Source of the DNA: Yamagishiella unicocca
Lineage: Eukaryota; Chlorophyta; Chlorophyceae; Chlamydomonadales; Volvocaceae
Reading direction: 5' to 3'
Length of the DNA stretch: 64,000 bases
NCBI GenBank assembly: GCA_003116995.1
Contig: BDSL01000013.1
Span: forward strand, 1,302,001-1,366,000
Shown: piece by piece, positions 51,249-63,100 of the stretch
How the letters are laid out: each line of letters opens with the position of its first letter
Position numbering within the stretch: the first letter of the stretch is position 1
Position numbers and translations under genes: made by a program
The notes under the pieces: model-generated
Database searches by the model: none
What the model saw: the letters and a program-made list of their open reading frames with translations, nothing else
Told to the model about the DNA's origin: nothing

Positions 51249-54200
51249 ATGGCCAAGTTTCCACCAGAAGTCGCAACATTTAACGAGTCAGGCCTTATAG
51301 ATGAGCTATTGCTTGCGCTAGTCGGCATACACGGGGACCTGTTCGTCGACCTGAACGACAGACCGGGGTCAGTAACCAACGTCGCTCAATACTCCCCGCT
51401 CTATTACACCTGCGCAGCGCGCATTGCCAGCAAACGCGATTGCGCACGGTGCGCAGGGATGAGAAGGACGAGGAGACATGGCAGTTGCCCGGCCCCGCGG
51501 AGTGCTCCGTGCACATCTCGCCAGAGCTCAATTGGATAGGCGAATCGGACAGGTACACACGGCTCTGTCACCACACAGCCCTTCCCAGTTGCTACTAGAT
51601 GCTGCCAGCTAGCCAATGGCCCACTCTAGGCAGCTCTCGAGGGGCGCTCCCCGTTGCTTCCACAGGGCCGCTGGCGGGCCTGGTTGCTGTCCAGAGCTGC
51701 GCCGGCGGACCCTGGGCCCCACTTTCTCCTCTCCCACCCACCCACCATCGCTTACCCTCCCTTCGCTTGGCGATCACCAGTCTCCCACGCCGCCACCTCA
51801 CTGGCTCCTTCCTTGATCCGCCTGCTGGCACCCGCCCACCCGCCGCCGGGTGCTTTTGGGTTTCCCTCGCAACCCGCCGCCGGGTGCTATCGGGCGGCTT
51901 CGCCCCATGTGAAGAAACGAATACGTGTCTCCCCGCTGCCTGCGGCCCGCTGCCCGCTGCCCGCTTCCGGCGTGTGCAGCCAGGTTCTGGGCGACCTGCT
52001 GCGGCTGGGCTTCCACTTCAAAGCGGTCAGCACCTTCGTGGAGTGGGAGCACGCGCCGTGGGACCCGCGACACAGCACGCGGCCGCCATCCGTCTACCGC
52101 CGGGCGCTGGCGTCGGGGCTCACGGGTGCGTGTGTGCGTGTGCGTGTGCGTGTGCGTGTGCGTGTGCGTGTGCGTGTGCGTGTGCGTGTGCGTGTGCGTG
52201 TGCGTGTGCGTGTGCGTGTCAAACCCGCACCCGCCCGCCCAACTCCGTGGCGCCCGGCGGGCCCCCCATCACTCCCGCACCCCTCAGAGCTGCTCGACGA
52301 CTACCGCTGCACGGTGCTGGCTCTACAGCAGGAGCTGCGGGAGGAGCCCGCGCCCGCCCTGCCCACAATACTGCACCGCATGTGGGAGTACGTGGTGGGT
52401 GGTGTCGGGGGCAGTGCGGGAGGGGCGCTGGGGGCAAGGCGGGAGATGGGGCCAGAGCTCGGGGATGGGACGGACAGGAGGCGGCAAGGGGGGAGGCGGT
52501 GGCGGCAGTCGCTAGTACATGCCGGTGTATGGTAAGGGATGAGGGCAAGGAGGACGCAGGTGTCGTACCGGCACAACGCTGCCGTGCGTTCAAGTCCTCG
52601 CCGTGTCCTTGCCTCCCTCCTGCCTGGACCCCACCCACTCCTGCATTCCCTCCCCCGCTCCCATTCACGTCCCCCCCGCATGTCATTGGTGTCCGACGAC
52701 CATGCGCCAACTATCCTGTCCCGTTGCGTAAAACGGGTTTTATACACCCCCGCCTCATGTCGTGTAACCTGGTCTTTACACCACCCCCGCCACACCCCGC
52801 CCCGGTACACCGCACAGGACGTCCTCCCCGCGCTTCACGGCCTCGCTGCCGCCCAGGACCGCGTGTCCCTGGGCCCCACCTTCAGCGCAGCCGACCTCAT
52901 CAACGCGCTGCACGCCGGCACCCGCAGCGGCCTCCCGGCTGTACGGCAGGCCATGGGGCGGCTGCTGTGGCACTGCAACCAGGTGCTCATGCAGCAGCTG
53001 GCGGCATGGTGAGGGGGGGGGGAGGGGGTAGAGGGGGGGGTAGAGGGGCGGGGGTTACAATTAAAGAGGGGCGGGGTTCGAGGGAAACCCGTGGATGTCC
53101 GAAAAAAACCGTTTAAAACAGAAGTTTTGAGATGCATGCGGGGGGGGGCGGGGTTGCGGGGAGGGGCGAGGGGAGGAGATGGTGCGCGGGGCAGGTTGGT
53201 TGGGGCGGAGGGGCCATGGGGATTGTGTGTGTGCTGGGTTTCCGTGTCGGCACTGCACATGCCGACGTCGCCCCTTCCCCGTCGACGAGTCAATGTTTGC
53301 GGCAGTGAACCCAAGTCCATAGCATGCGCGCGCGTCCAGGGTCCGAAGCCTATGCACGAGATACACTTCCCATGTCAAGTAACCGGTCATTTTCTGTAAC
53401 TCCCCTTCGGCCCCCTCCCCTCCTCCTCCCCTCCTCCCCTCCTCCACCTCAACGGCTTTTCCTCGCATCCACGGGTCTTCCTCGAAATCCCCCACCTCAC
53501 CTCTTCCCCACCCCCAGGATGATGCACGGGATGCTGCAGGACCCCCACCGGGAGTTCTTCATCCAGCCGCGGGCGGCAGCGGCGCAGCCGCCCCAGCCCC
53601 AGCCGCAGGCCCCCCAGCCGCAGCCACATAAGGACGACGACGGGCCGGAGGGTCGCGGCGGCGGCGACCCAGCTGACGTGCCCTCCGCCATCGCTGCCGC
53701 GCTGGGCGCCGCCAGCACCAGCGGCCGTCTGGACGACGAGGCGGCGTACCGGGAGTGGCACGGGGGCTTCCAGGTGGGGCCGGGGGTGTTGGGTGTGTGT
53801 GTCGGTGTCGGTGTGTGTCGGTGTCGGTGTGTGTGTCGGTGTCGGTGCGCAACGTCACTTCTTGCGCAGTACCTTTAGCTTAACGTTATTCGAGGTTTAT
53901 TTGAAAGAATGCCGACAAAAATGAAACATGAAAACGGCCGCGTAGCGGGCCGACTGCTCGCCAGGCTCTGTGTGTCTGAGATGGCGCCGGGGCCGTCAGC
54001 CGCTGCATCCCAACCCCCCCCCCCCCCACGCACCTGGTGTAATATAAAACACAACACTCTGCTCCGAAACCGTCCCCCGGCATGTTTCCCGCTGGCCCCG
54101 CCGCACCCCCCCCTCCCCGGCAGGTGGTCCCCCGCTTCCTGCCGCTCTACGTCAGCCACGATCTCGCCGACACGGTGCTCTTCGTGGGGCGGGCGGTGCG

Positions 54201-57200
54201 GGTGCTGCGCCGGCCCAGCGGCCAGGGTGGTTCCGGAGCGGGTCCGGCGGCGACCCTGGGGCCACACGAGCTGATGCCGCTGCAGGACATGATGCAGTTC
54301 GGGCAGGTGAGGGCGGTCCGGAGGGGCGGGGAGAGGAGGGGAAACTTGGAGCAGGGAGGGAAGGTGATCACTGGCTGGAGAAACGGTGTTTGAAGTCCAG
54401 GGGTGGGATGGCTTCGGGTGCGCTTCACCTGCGGCCAGGCGGCAGGCGCCAGGCGGCATGTGTCTACTGGTTCTGTATTTGGGAACCCCCGCAGCACCAG
54501 GCGGCGTGTGTCTACTGGTTCTGTATTTAGGAACCCCCGCAGCACCAGGCGGCATGTGTCTACTGGTTCTGTATTTGGGAACCCCCGCAGCACCAGGCGG
54601 CGTGTGTCTACTGGTTCTGTATTTGGGAACCCCCGCAGCACCAGGCGGCGTGTGTCTACTGGTTCTGTATTTGGGAACCCCCGCAGCACCAGGCGGCGTG
54701 TGTCTACTGGTTCTGTATTTGGGAACCCCCGCAGCACCAGGCGGCGTGTGTCTACTGGTTCTGTATTTGGGAACCCCCGCAGCACCAGGCGGCGTGTGTC
54801 TACTGGTTCTGTATTTGGGAACCCCCGCAGCACCAGGCGGCGTGTGTCTACTGGTTCTGTATTTGGGAACCCCCGCAGCACCAGGCGGCATGTGTCTACT
54901 GGTTCTGTATTTGGGAACCCCCGCAGCACCAGGCGGCATGTGTCTACTGGTTCTGTATTTGGGAACCCCCGCAGCACCAGGCGGCATGTGTCTACTGGTT
55001 CTGTATTTGGGAACCCCCGCAGCACCAGGCTGCGGTGCCTCGGGGGAAGGCATCCTCTCCAGCGCAGGGCCCAGGTAGCCACACCACCACCACCACTCGG
55101 CCCCTCCCGGCCCCTCCTGCGCCTTACCCTCCCTGTCCCTCACGCCCCCGCCCTCCCGGTCCCTCCCGCCGCCTACCCTCCCTGTCCCTCACGCCCCCGC
55201 CCTCCCGGTCCCTCACGCCGCCTACCCTCCCTGTCCCTCACGCCGCCTACCCTCCCTGTCCCTCCCGCCCCCGCCCTCCCGGTCCCTCCCGCCGCCTACC
55301 CTCCCTGTCCCTCACGCCCCCGCCCTCCCGGTCCCTCACGCCGCCTACCCTCCCTGCCCCTCAAACCCCCTACCCTCCTACGGGTCTTCCTCAAACCCCC
55401 TACCCTCCTCCGCCTGCCTCCAGGCCTTCACCTCGCTGCAGTCCGAGCCCGAGCTGTCCGCCCCCCGCCTGGAGATGCTGGTGGAGGGCCTCCGCGCCCA
55501 CGTGGCCCGGCTGCTGTGGCGGCTGCTGGTGGGGCGCGCGGGACTGCTGCCGCACCTGGCAGCGCTCAAGGACTACTTCCTGCTGGCGCGCGGGGACTTC
55601 TGGCAGACCTTCCTGGCGGAGAGCAAACCACTCATGGCGGCACCGCCCAGGTGCGATTGCGGGTGGGAGGCCTGAACGGAGGCCCGTGGGTCGGCTCTGA
55701 GAAAACTGAAACCGAAACGTTATGAAACTTTTGGTGGGTGGACGGTGCGGTTGCGGGCGCGGTTGCGGTCGGGAGGGTTGAGAGGGAGACCCGTGGGTCG
55801 GCACTGAACCCTAAGCTCTAAACCCGATTAGGCGGCGTTTGGTACACGTATCCACACGCGGAAGGGAGCGGGGAAGGGAGGCTCCAGGGGAGGGGCACCA
55901 CGGGTGTAGGTCAGCAGGGCAGGAGGCTCCAGGGGGTTAGCGGCGGTTGGGGAGCCAGGGTCAGCGAGAGAGGAGAGGGGCATACCTAGGTCGCCCCAAC
56001 CCTCCACGACCCCTCCACGACCCCTCCACGACCCCTCCGCCCCGCAACCGCTGCTGGCCCCCCGCAGGCCCCAGTCCGTGGATGCCGACCTCGCGGTGCC
56101 CTTCAGCCGCAGCGCCGCCAAGAGCAGCGCTGAGGGCGACTCGCTGCTGGCGGCCTTCAGCCTGAGGTACCTGCGGGCGGCGGAGGCGGAGGCGGCATTC
56201 CAGGCGCGTGGGGGGGGGGGGCCGGGTGAGAGACCGTTGACGCGAAAAGGACAGGATAGGTGGCGCATGGTCGGCGGGCACCTAGTGTGGGGGGGTGAGA
56301 GACCCTGGACCCTGGTACACGACATAGGAGACGGAGGGTGGAAACTAGCGGGGGGGCTAATGGAGGCGGGAGGAGCAAGGGGGAGGAGGGCGGGGCGGGG
56401 CTGCCTCGTCACGGGGGTCGCCCACGTCACGTCACGTCGCCGACCGACCCAGGCCTGGCTTGCGATGCGTGCGGCGAGGCTGCGCCGCGGCGGGTGTACT
56501 CCAGGGGGGGAGTGTACTACCGAGCATCAACTGGCACGAAGCGTAAGCCTGTTCCCCTCACCATCAGTCTTGAGTTATTCGGGAGCAGCTGCACCACCAT
56601 CATCACTTCGCTACCATCGTGCCGTAAGACACACAACCTCGTGCGTTAGTTGTCCGGGAAAGTGCTCGCGATTCTTCCCCAGAAGTAGAAGTTACTTCTC
56701 AAGATCCCCTCTCTCGCTCGCTCGCTCGCTCGCTCGCTCGCGCTCTCAGGTGAGCACTGGCAAGGGCGCCACCGCCGGCCACGTGGTGCCCTCCCTGGAC
56801 CCCGCCTGGGACCCGCTGGCGCTGGATGTGCGGCTGGACTGGCCTCTGGGTCTGCTGCTGGGCCGCGAGCAGCTGCGCCGCTACAACCAGCTGTTCGCGC
56901 TGCTGCTGCGGCTGCGGCGGATGCAGGGGCAGCTCGATGACTCGTGGAAGGACCTGCGCGTGTGAGTGAGGCAGCAGCAACCCAGGGAGGGAGGGAGGGA
57001 GGGGGGGGAAGGGAGGGGGAGAGGGAGCCTCCAACCCCACCTCTAACCCCACCTCCACCTCCAACCCCACCTCTAACCCACCTCCAACCCCACCTCCACC
57101 TCCAACCCCACCTCCACCTCCAACCCCACCTCCACCTCCAACCCCAACCCCACCTCCACCTTGCAGCATGGACCGGCAGCTGCAGCGGGACGGCGGCTCC

Positions 57201-58779
57201 TCCGTCCCCGGGGGGCGCATGCGCGACCTGCAGGACCTGCGCAACAACATGGCGCACCTTGTGGCCAACCTGCAGATCTACATCCAGGTGCGTAGCGGGG
57301 GCGGACAGCGAACATGTAGGTCGGGAGCTTACAGAGATGAGTAGGAGCGACAGGGAATGGTCCGGGGCACTCAGGCAGCCGGAGGCAGGCAGGCGCGGGG
57401 TGAGGCCTGCTGGCGAGGCCGGCCTGTGATCACTTGCGGGTGTGGGAGGGTCCTGCAGAGGACGCCGCCCGACAGGACCCCAACCACCATCCAACCAACA
57501 AAACTAACCAACCAACCAACCCTAACCATGTGCTCGCCCCGCAGACTGACGTCATCGAGGTCAACTTCAGCACCCTGGAGAACAAGATCTCCACCTGCCA
57601 GGACTTCTCAGAGGTGCGGCAGGGGCAGGGCGGGAGTTCTCAGAGGTACGGCAGGGGCAGGGCGGGACTTTTCAACCCGGGAGTAAGCCGCCCGTCCTCC
57701 CGCTCGGTGGGTTGTCGGGCACCGCTGCCCTGTGTTTCCTCCCGCTGCATCACCCAGGCGCCACCCCCCTGCCCGGGTCCACCCTGGGTGCCTCTCCCCC
57801 TCCCTGCAGCTGGAGCGGGCCCACCACATGTTCCTGTCCACCCTCATGGTCCAGAGCTTCCTCACGGTCCGCTCGCTGTGTGCCATCCTGGCGGACATAT
57901 TCCAGGACGTGGCGGTGAGGGCGCACTGGGGGCCAGAGGGAGGGGAGGGGAGGGGAGGGGGAATACACGGGCGTAGCTTTGCGCAGCGTTAACTGGGACG
58001 GATGGAGCCACGCCCTGGGTGTGGCGAGTGACGGTGGGGCGCCAGCGTCGGCCTCGTGACTTCCCACGAGGCCGCTCCGTTGAACTGCCTGCCCCTCCCC
58101 GCTCCGCACTGCCCCTCCCCGCTCCGCACTGCCCCGTAACTCCCCCCCCGCCCCCCCTCCACGGTTCTTTTACATAACCCCCGCGCTCCCCCCCGCACCT
58201 CAGTCGCTCTCCCAGCTCATTTCCCGGGTGGGCTGCGACCCTCACCGACTGGACTTCGCCGCCATCGCCCGCGTGCGCGGCAACTTCCTGCGCCACGCTT
58301 CCGGCCTTTACAACACGATTAGCAGGTGCGGCGAGCTGCCCTCCGCTTCTGCTTCGCCCGCAGTCCCATCCGCAGCAAGGCATGCCAAGGCCCGTGCACC
58401 CCAACACCCCAACATAACACGCTTTAGGCTCTTGTCGCTGCGTATCACGTGTCGCTGCCTATCGCGCTGTGCATCTTGGCTCCGGCTTGGATTGGTATGC
58501 ATGCATCAGCCCCTGCATGCATGCTTGCGGCCATCCATTCCTTCCACCTCCCGGGCCCCCTGGCCCCTCCTGTGCTCCCGCCGCTCCTCTGCTCGGCTGC
58601 TGCTGCCCCCGCCCCGCTACTATACCCATGTCGTGTAATCGGTCTTTATGCCGCCACCACCCCGCCGCCGCAGCCAGCGCATGATCGACTCGTTCCGGGC
58701 GCCCCACCTGGCGCAGCTGGTCACCCGGCTCAACTACAACGGCTGGTACAACGCGACCACGGGCAGGGGCCAGGAGTGA
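51249..58779 (+). CDS. GCP4: Gamma-tubulin complex component 4
   Basis: Exons 51249-51367, 51457-51552, 51980-52125, 52288-52394, 52818-53008, 53518-53773, 54124-54306, 55424-55650, 56068-56166, 56755-56961, 57167-57287, 57545-57613, 57810-57914, 58204-58325 and 58674-58779 sum to 717 codons in phase. GCP4 is a GRIP-domain subunit that helps build the gamma-tubulin ring complex for microtubule nucleation at basal bodies or centrosomes. Visible: DELLLALVGIHGDLFVDL (family N-terminus), LGDLLRLGFHFKAV, MGRLLWHCNQVLMQQLAAW, MHGMLQDPHREFFI, VPRFLPLYVSHDLADTVLF, the GRIP2 part LDWPLGLLLGREQLRRYNQL, NNMAHLVANLQIYIQ, LERAHHMFLSTLMVQSFLTV and VTRLNYNGWYN. A Gln/Pro and Asp/Glu-rich insertion follows FFIQP. 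Exon 9's 3' border and exon 10's acceptor are the least sure. Confidence 0.92.
52126..52219 (+). repeat. GTGCGT hexanucleotide run starting at a 5' splice site
   Basis: The run starts exactly with the GTGCGT of the GCP4 intron 3 donor (52126) and repeats it about 15 times, so the intron opens with a string of donor-like hexamers. Confidence 0.9.
52698..52750 (+). repeat. Interspersed repeat, family A, copy 2
   Basis: Nearly identical to 41969-42018 over about 50 nt, in GCP4 intron 4 (52395-52817). It is followed by ATGTCGTGTAACC, the family B core. Confidence 0.85.
53444..53487 (+). repeat. Interspersed repeat, family D
   Basis: AACGGCTTTTCCTCGCATCC followed by ACGGGTCTTCCTCGAA, 30 nt before the acceptor of GCP4 exon 6. 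It matches 47780-47824. Confidence 0.8.
54450..55031. repeat. 48-nt minisatellite in GCP4 intron 7
   Basis: About twelve copies at a strict 48-nt period (for example 54491, 54539), core GTGTCTACTGGTTCTGTATT then TGGGAACCCCCGCAGCACC. Because 48 is a multiple of three, it produces long false 16-residue-repeat open frames on both strands. Confidence 0.97.
55088..55420. repeat. CCCTCCC-rich simple repeat in GCP4 intron 7
   Basis: CCTACCCTCCCTGTCCCTCA-type units repeat irregularly up to the acceptor of exon 8. They form a very long pyrimidine tract. Confidence 0.85.
56234..56279 (-). repeat. Interspersed repeat, family A, copy 3 (reverse)
   Basis: The reverse strand reads CGACCATGCGCCACCTATCC then TGTCCTTTTCGCG. 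It lies in GCP4 intron 9, antisense to the gene. Confidence 0.8.
56711..56741. repeat. CTCG tetranucleotide run before GCP4 exon 10
   Basis: About seven CTCG copies lie within the pyrimidine tract directly upstream of the CTCAG/TGAG acceptors used for exon 10. Confidence 0.9.
57031..57160. repeat. CCTCCACCTCCAACCCCA repeat before GCP4 exon 11
   Basis: Imperfect repeats of CCACCTCCAACCCC fill the 3' half of GCP4 intron 10. Confidence 0.85.
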
Positions 58780-59290
58780 TGGATGGATGGATGCCACACA
58801 GAGAATGGATAGATGGACGGCCCAGCCCTCACCTCGCAGCCCCTCTTGCGGCCGTCCAGGCCTCTTCGGAAGCCTACCTGCGAGCCCCTTCCCCCGCTCC
58901 CTCCCTCATCGACGATTCGTTGCGCGGTTCACCCATAGCCACCCGCCGCTCCTCGCGCGCTTGACGCTCGTCCAAGTTTTGCGTACGGCCTGGCAGCAGG
59001 AACACGCCGTGGCCCCAAGGTGCTGACCCCGTTACCCATCTGGTCAGCTGGGGCTCACTGCTTAGGGTGACTGTCGCAGCCAGCAGCGCACGGTCCATAT
59101 TTATTGGCAGCGCGCTTGCATTTCGGCTGGTTGGAACTCCGCTGGAGTTGAGGCCTACCTTATTAATTGTTTGATCTCCGTTACGTTAAGTCTTACATGT
59201 GCGGGGCGGGATGCGACACGCGTGGGGCAGGCGGAGCAGGGGGCCTAAGGGGCGCATGCCGGACGAGCAGTGCTGCGAAAGCCAGCGCGC

Positions 59291-59295
59291 TGTAA
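59291..59295 (+). terminator. TGTAA poly(A) signal, GCP4
   Basis: It is the first TGTAA after the GCP4 stop, 512 nt downstream. Confidence 0.45.
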
Positions 59296-59699
59296 GCCAC
59301 AAGGAAGTAACCCCCGCCCACGCCCAGAGGGACGCACTTCAGTTGACGCGCGCGACCCGTCCCACCCACCCCTCCTTCGCCTCACAAAATGACATCCGAC
59401 CTTGGCAAGAACGTCTAGAGGGCCCGCGTAGGGGCGGCCGTCGTGAGGGAGGGCACCCCTGGCCCCCCCACGAGCCATGAGGCCCAGTAGTGGTGGCGCG
59501 GCCGACGCCACCCGCAGCACCGTTACCATACGCAGTCGTGGTGCAGAGGAAAGGAGAGTGCAGGATGGTGGCCTCGCTGCCGCGTCGCACGATCACGTCG
59601 CAGCTGGGCCCCCCGCCCCCACACCGGCTGGGGCGCATCGCTGAGCAGCGCAGTGCGTTTTGGAGCTGCACCAGCTAGCAGCACATCATGGCGGGCTGC

Positions 59700-59862
59700 T
59701 GGCGGGTGGGCTGAGGCACCCACTGCTGCCGGGTGGGGCTGAAGCACCCACTGCTGGCGGGTGGGGCTGAAGCACCCACTGCTGGCGGGTGGGGCTGAGG
59801 CACCCACTGCTAGCGGGTGGGGCTGAGGCTACCACTGCTGGCGGGTGGGGCTGAGGCACCCA
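59700..59862. repeat. 28-nt minisatellite
   Basis: About six copies; ACTGCT recurs at 59722, 59750, 59778, 59806 and 59834. Core GCGGGTGGGGCTGAGGCACC. Confidence 0.95.
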
Positions 59863-60138
59863 TTCCGCACGCATGCGCCGACGCGGACACTACCACGTCC
59901 TCATGCCGGGCATTGTCCGATTTAGCCCATGACACTCCTCAGCTTTAAAACGGTGTCCCAGAGCCCGTCACGCCACGCCACTTCACGTCACTGATACAAG
60001 CACCCCGAACCAGCTACTGCGGTGTAAAACAGCGCAACGGCCCGTGCACACGGCCCGCCAATGCCGCAATGCCCTTCGCCGGTATCTTGCACTGCCGCGC
60101 TTGCAGCTGCTCGTGGCGCTCCGACTGCCAAGCAATGC

Positions 60139-63100
60139 TCACGGCCCAACCCCTGCCGCCTCCGCCATCGTGGCTGGTGCCGCCTCCGCCGCCGCCACCA
60201 TCGTGGCTGTTGTCGCCGCCGCCGCCAGCACCTTGACCGTCTTGTCGAAGCTGCAGGTGGCCAGCAGGTTGGTCTCCGGGTCGTAGTCCAGGTCCCTCAC
60301 GTTGATCTTGTGGTGCTGCGAGCTGTGCACTAGGCGCCCGCTGCCCAGGTGGAATACGCACAGCTGCGGTTGGGCGGACGGAGGTGACGCAGCGGGGTGG
60401 TGGCGGTGTAAAAGGAAGGCCCGTGTACGAAGGATAACCGGCGGGAGCCGGGTTGCAAAATAGAACCGTTTGCTCGACGTAACGGGGGGAGCGGGTAAAG
60501 ACCCGGGTACTCGACATGGGTAGGGGGGATGGCGGCAGGGAGGAGGGTTGGCTAAGGTACGGGAGGAGAGGCGAGGGATGTGGCGGGGGGGGGGTGGCCT
60601 GATAGCGGGGAGCCCGGCGCTGACGGGGTCCCGACTTCTTACGCCCGACTGGGGTGCGGCAGGAGCGCACCTCACGCCTTCTGTCTCTTGTTGCTGCTGC
60701 GCACCACCCATTGTGGACCTCTCTGTATGCGTGGGGGCACCCGCCGCACTCACTTTCTTTCCGCAACTCACTTTCTTTCCGCCCCCGCCCCAGCCCGCAC
60801 GCAACCCACGTCGCTGCTGGGCGGTGGGGTCCGCACACCTGCGCGTTGGCGCCGCTGGCGTAGATGTAGTTGGAGTCGCGGTGCCAGGCCGCCGCCGGCT
60901 GCGGGAACTGGTCCACCGGGAGGCCGAAGATGACTCGGAGGAGGGACCAGTCGGCCACCCGGAGCACCAGCAGGCGGGGGGTGTCGGTGCAGACCTAGGG
61001 GCGGGTGACGCGAGCCCGGGGGGGGGGGGTTCGAGGAAGACCCGTGGGGGTGGGGCATAAAGCCCGTTGACATGAAAAGGACAGGATATTGGGCGCATGG
61101 TCGGCGGGGGGGTGGGCAGGTTACGACGGGGGTAAAAGAAATCCGCGAATCCACGGCCGACAGACCACGGGCGATGAAGGAGGCGGTCCAGAAGAAGTGA
61201 CAAGGGGGGATGAGCCCGTAGACGCCTAGACGTAGTTACACGGCTTTCACTGGCCTCTGCGCTGGCGGGTATCAGGGGCCATAGTACGACACGGCACGCA
61301 CCGGTCAATCCCTTCCTCGGAACCCCCCCATGGGCATACACTCGGGCCGAGTAGAGTCGCTGGTTCTTTTTTGCCCCCTCCTGGAGCACCCGCACATGCA
61401 CCCCTCCTGGAGCACCCGCACACGCACCAGCAGGTAGTGGCCGCAGGGTGACGGCGCCAGCTGCTTGGCGGTAAAGGACACGTGGTCGTCGCCCGCCTCG
61501 TTCATGTTGACCAGACGCTCCGACACGCCGCCGCCGCAGCCGCCAGACGTCTGCGTCGGGTAGTGTTCGTGCGTTACCTCAGGAACAGAGCTCAGCAGAC
61601 TTGCATGGAATTGGGGGGGGGGCGGGGGCAGACTGACGGGCAGGGCATGGAATGGGGCAGACAGGCATGGTATGGGCAGGGCATGGAATGGAGAGGATAT
61701 GGAACTGGCAGGTAGACTCAGCAAACGCACGCCTGTCCTGGCCGCTATGACGCAGGTTGACCAGTGTCAGGTGCCATGCGGGGCGAGAGGGTCAGGACGG
61801 TGCGGGGCGGGGCGGTGGCTGAGGGGGCGACCAAGCCGCCCCAGGAGGGCCGAGCGGGGAGGCGGGGACGGCACCACGAGGGCGGCGATAGGTGGTCACA
61901 TTGGGCTGCCACCCACCCGGCCACCCATCCGCCTGTCGCAACCCACCCAACCACCCAATCAACCACTAAACCAACCACCCAACCACCAACCAACCACCCA
62001 CCCAACCACCCAACCACCCAACCACCTGCCGCAGCAGCTCCCGGTAGTCCAACATGCGCAGGTAGTTGCTGCCGCGGACCGACAGCGCCAGAGTGCGGCC
62101 GTCCCGCAGGAAGGCGACGTCGGTGACGGCGGCGCCGTACGGTACCTGCACGGGGGACAGGGGGGACAGGGGGGAAGGGGGGAGGAGGAGGAGCAGACAT
62201 ACACATACCGGTTGCCGGCAAGGACTCAGCATCTTCCCCTACTTCCTGTCGCACCATCCACACATCTGCCACACCCAGATCCTGCGTGCAGCCCAGCCCG
62301 CCCTGGCCATGTCTCCCTCCTCTGCAGTCACACCCATGAGGCAAAAGCACGTATTTCCTCGCCCCACCACCGTCACAGCCTGGCCACTGGCCCCCTGTCC
62401 CCGCAGCGCTTGGCCCCCCCCCTCCCTCTGCGCTGGGAGGGTTTTTATACAACCCTCCCTCCGCGCTACTGCTTCCGTGTATCCTGCCCCCAGCCGCTCG
62501 CCTGCTTGATCGTCGTCAGCCTCCCCACGCCCGCCGCGTCGCCCGCACCCAGGCGGCCCAGGTCCATACCCTGCCAGCCGCTGCCGCTGCCGCTGCCACT
62601 GGTGGTGCCCCTCTCCGCCTCCGCCTCCGCGTCCGCCTCGCCGCCCCCAGCCCCCGCCTCCTCCCGCGGCCCCGCTGCGGTGTCAGCCCCGGCCCGGCCG
62701 CGATTTGAAGCGCAGCTGGCAACCACTTCCGGATCCAAATCCAAATCCAGCCGGAGAATCGCCGCCGTCTCGTCTGTGGAGGCAGTCGCGAGCAGCAGCG
62801 GCGCAGGCGCGGCGGCAGTAGCAGCAGCAGCTGCAGCGGACGCACCGCCATTCGCGCCGGAGGCACCACCACGCGCCTGCGCGGAGCCAGCAGCGCTGCG
62901 CCCCTCGGCCTCTCCCACTGCGGCGGCATGAGCATGCGCCCACGCCACCCGCACAACGTACTTGGCGTGCGGCTGTGCCGTGGTGATGGTGGCGCCGGTG
63001 GGGCCGTGCAGCACCGTGACGCGGCCGTCCATGGCGCCCACTGCAACAAGCGGCAGCCCGGAGCTACCGCGGAGGGGAGGGGAGGGGTGGCGTGAAAACC

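Larger units (their letters stand above)
58780..60138. other. Convergent 3' regions of GCP4 and the WD40 gene
   Basis: 1.36 kb with no gene called. TGTAA at 59291 (plus) suits GCP4. TTACA at about 59189 (minus TGTAA) could serve the WD40 gene, which would make the 3' ends overlap. It contains a 28-nt minisatellite. Confidence 0.45.

Noticed and set aside
54403..55725. Long open frames on both strands with a 16-residue repeat
   Set aside because: They are produced by the 48-nt minisatellite in GCP4 intron 7. The GCP4 exons on either side join in phase across it.
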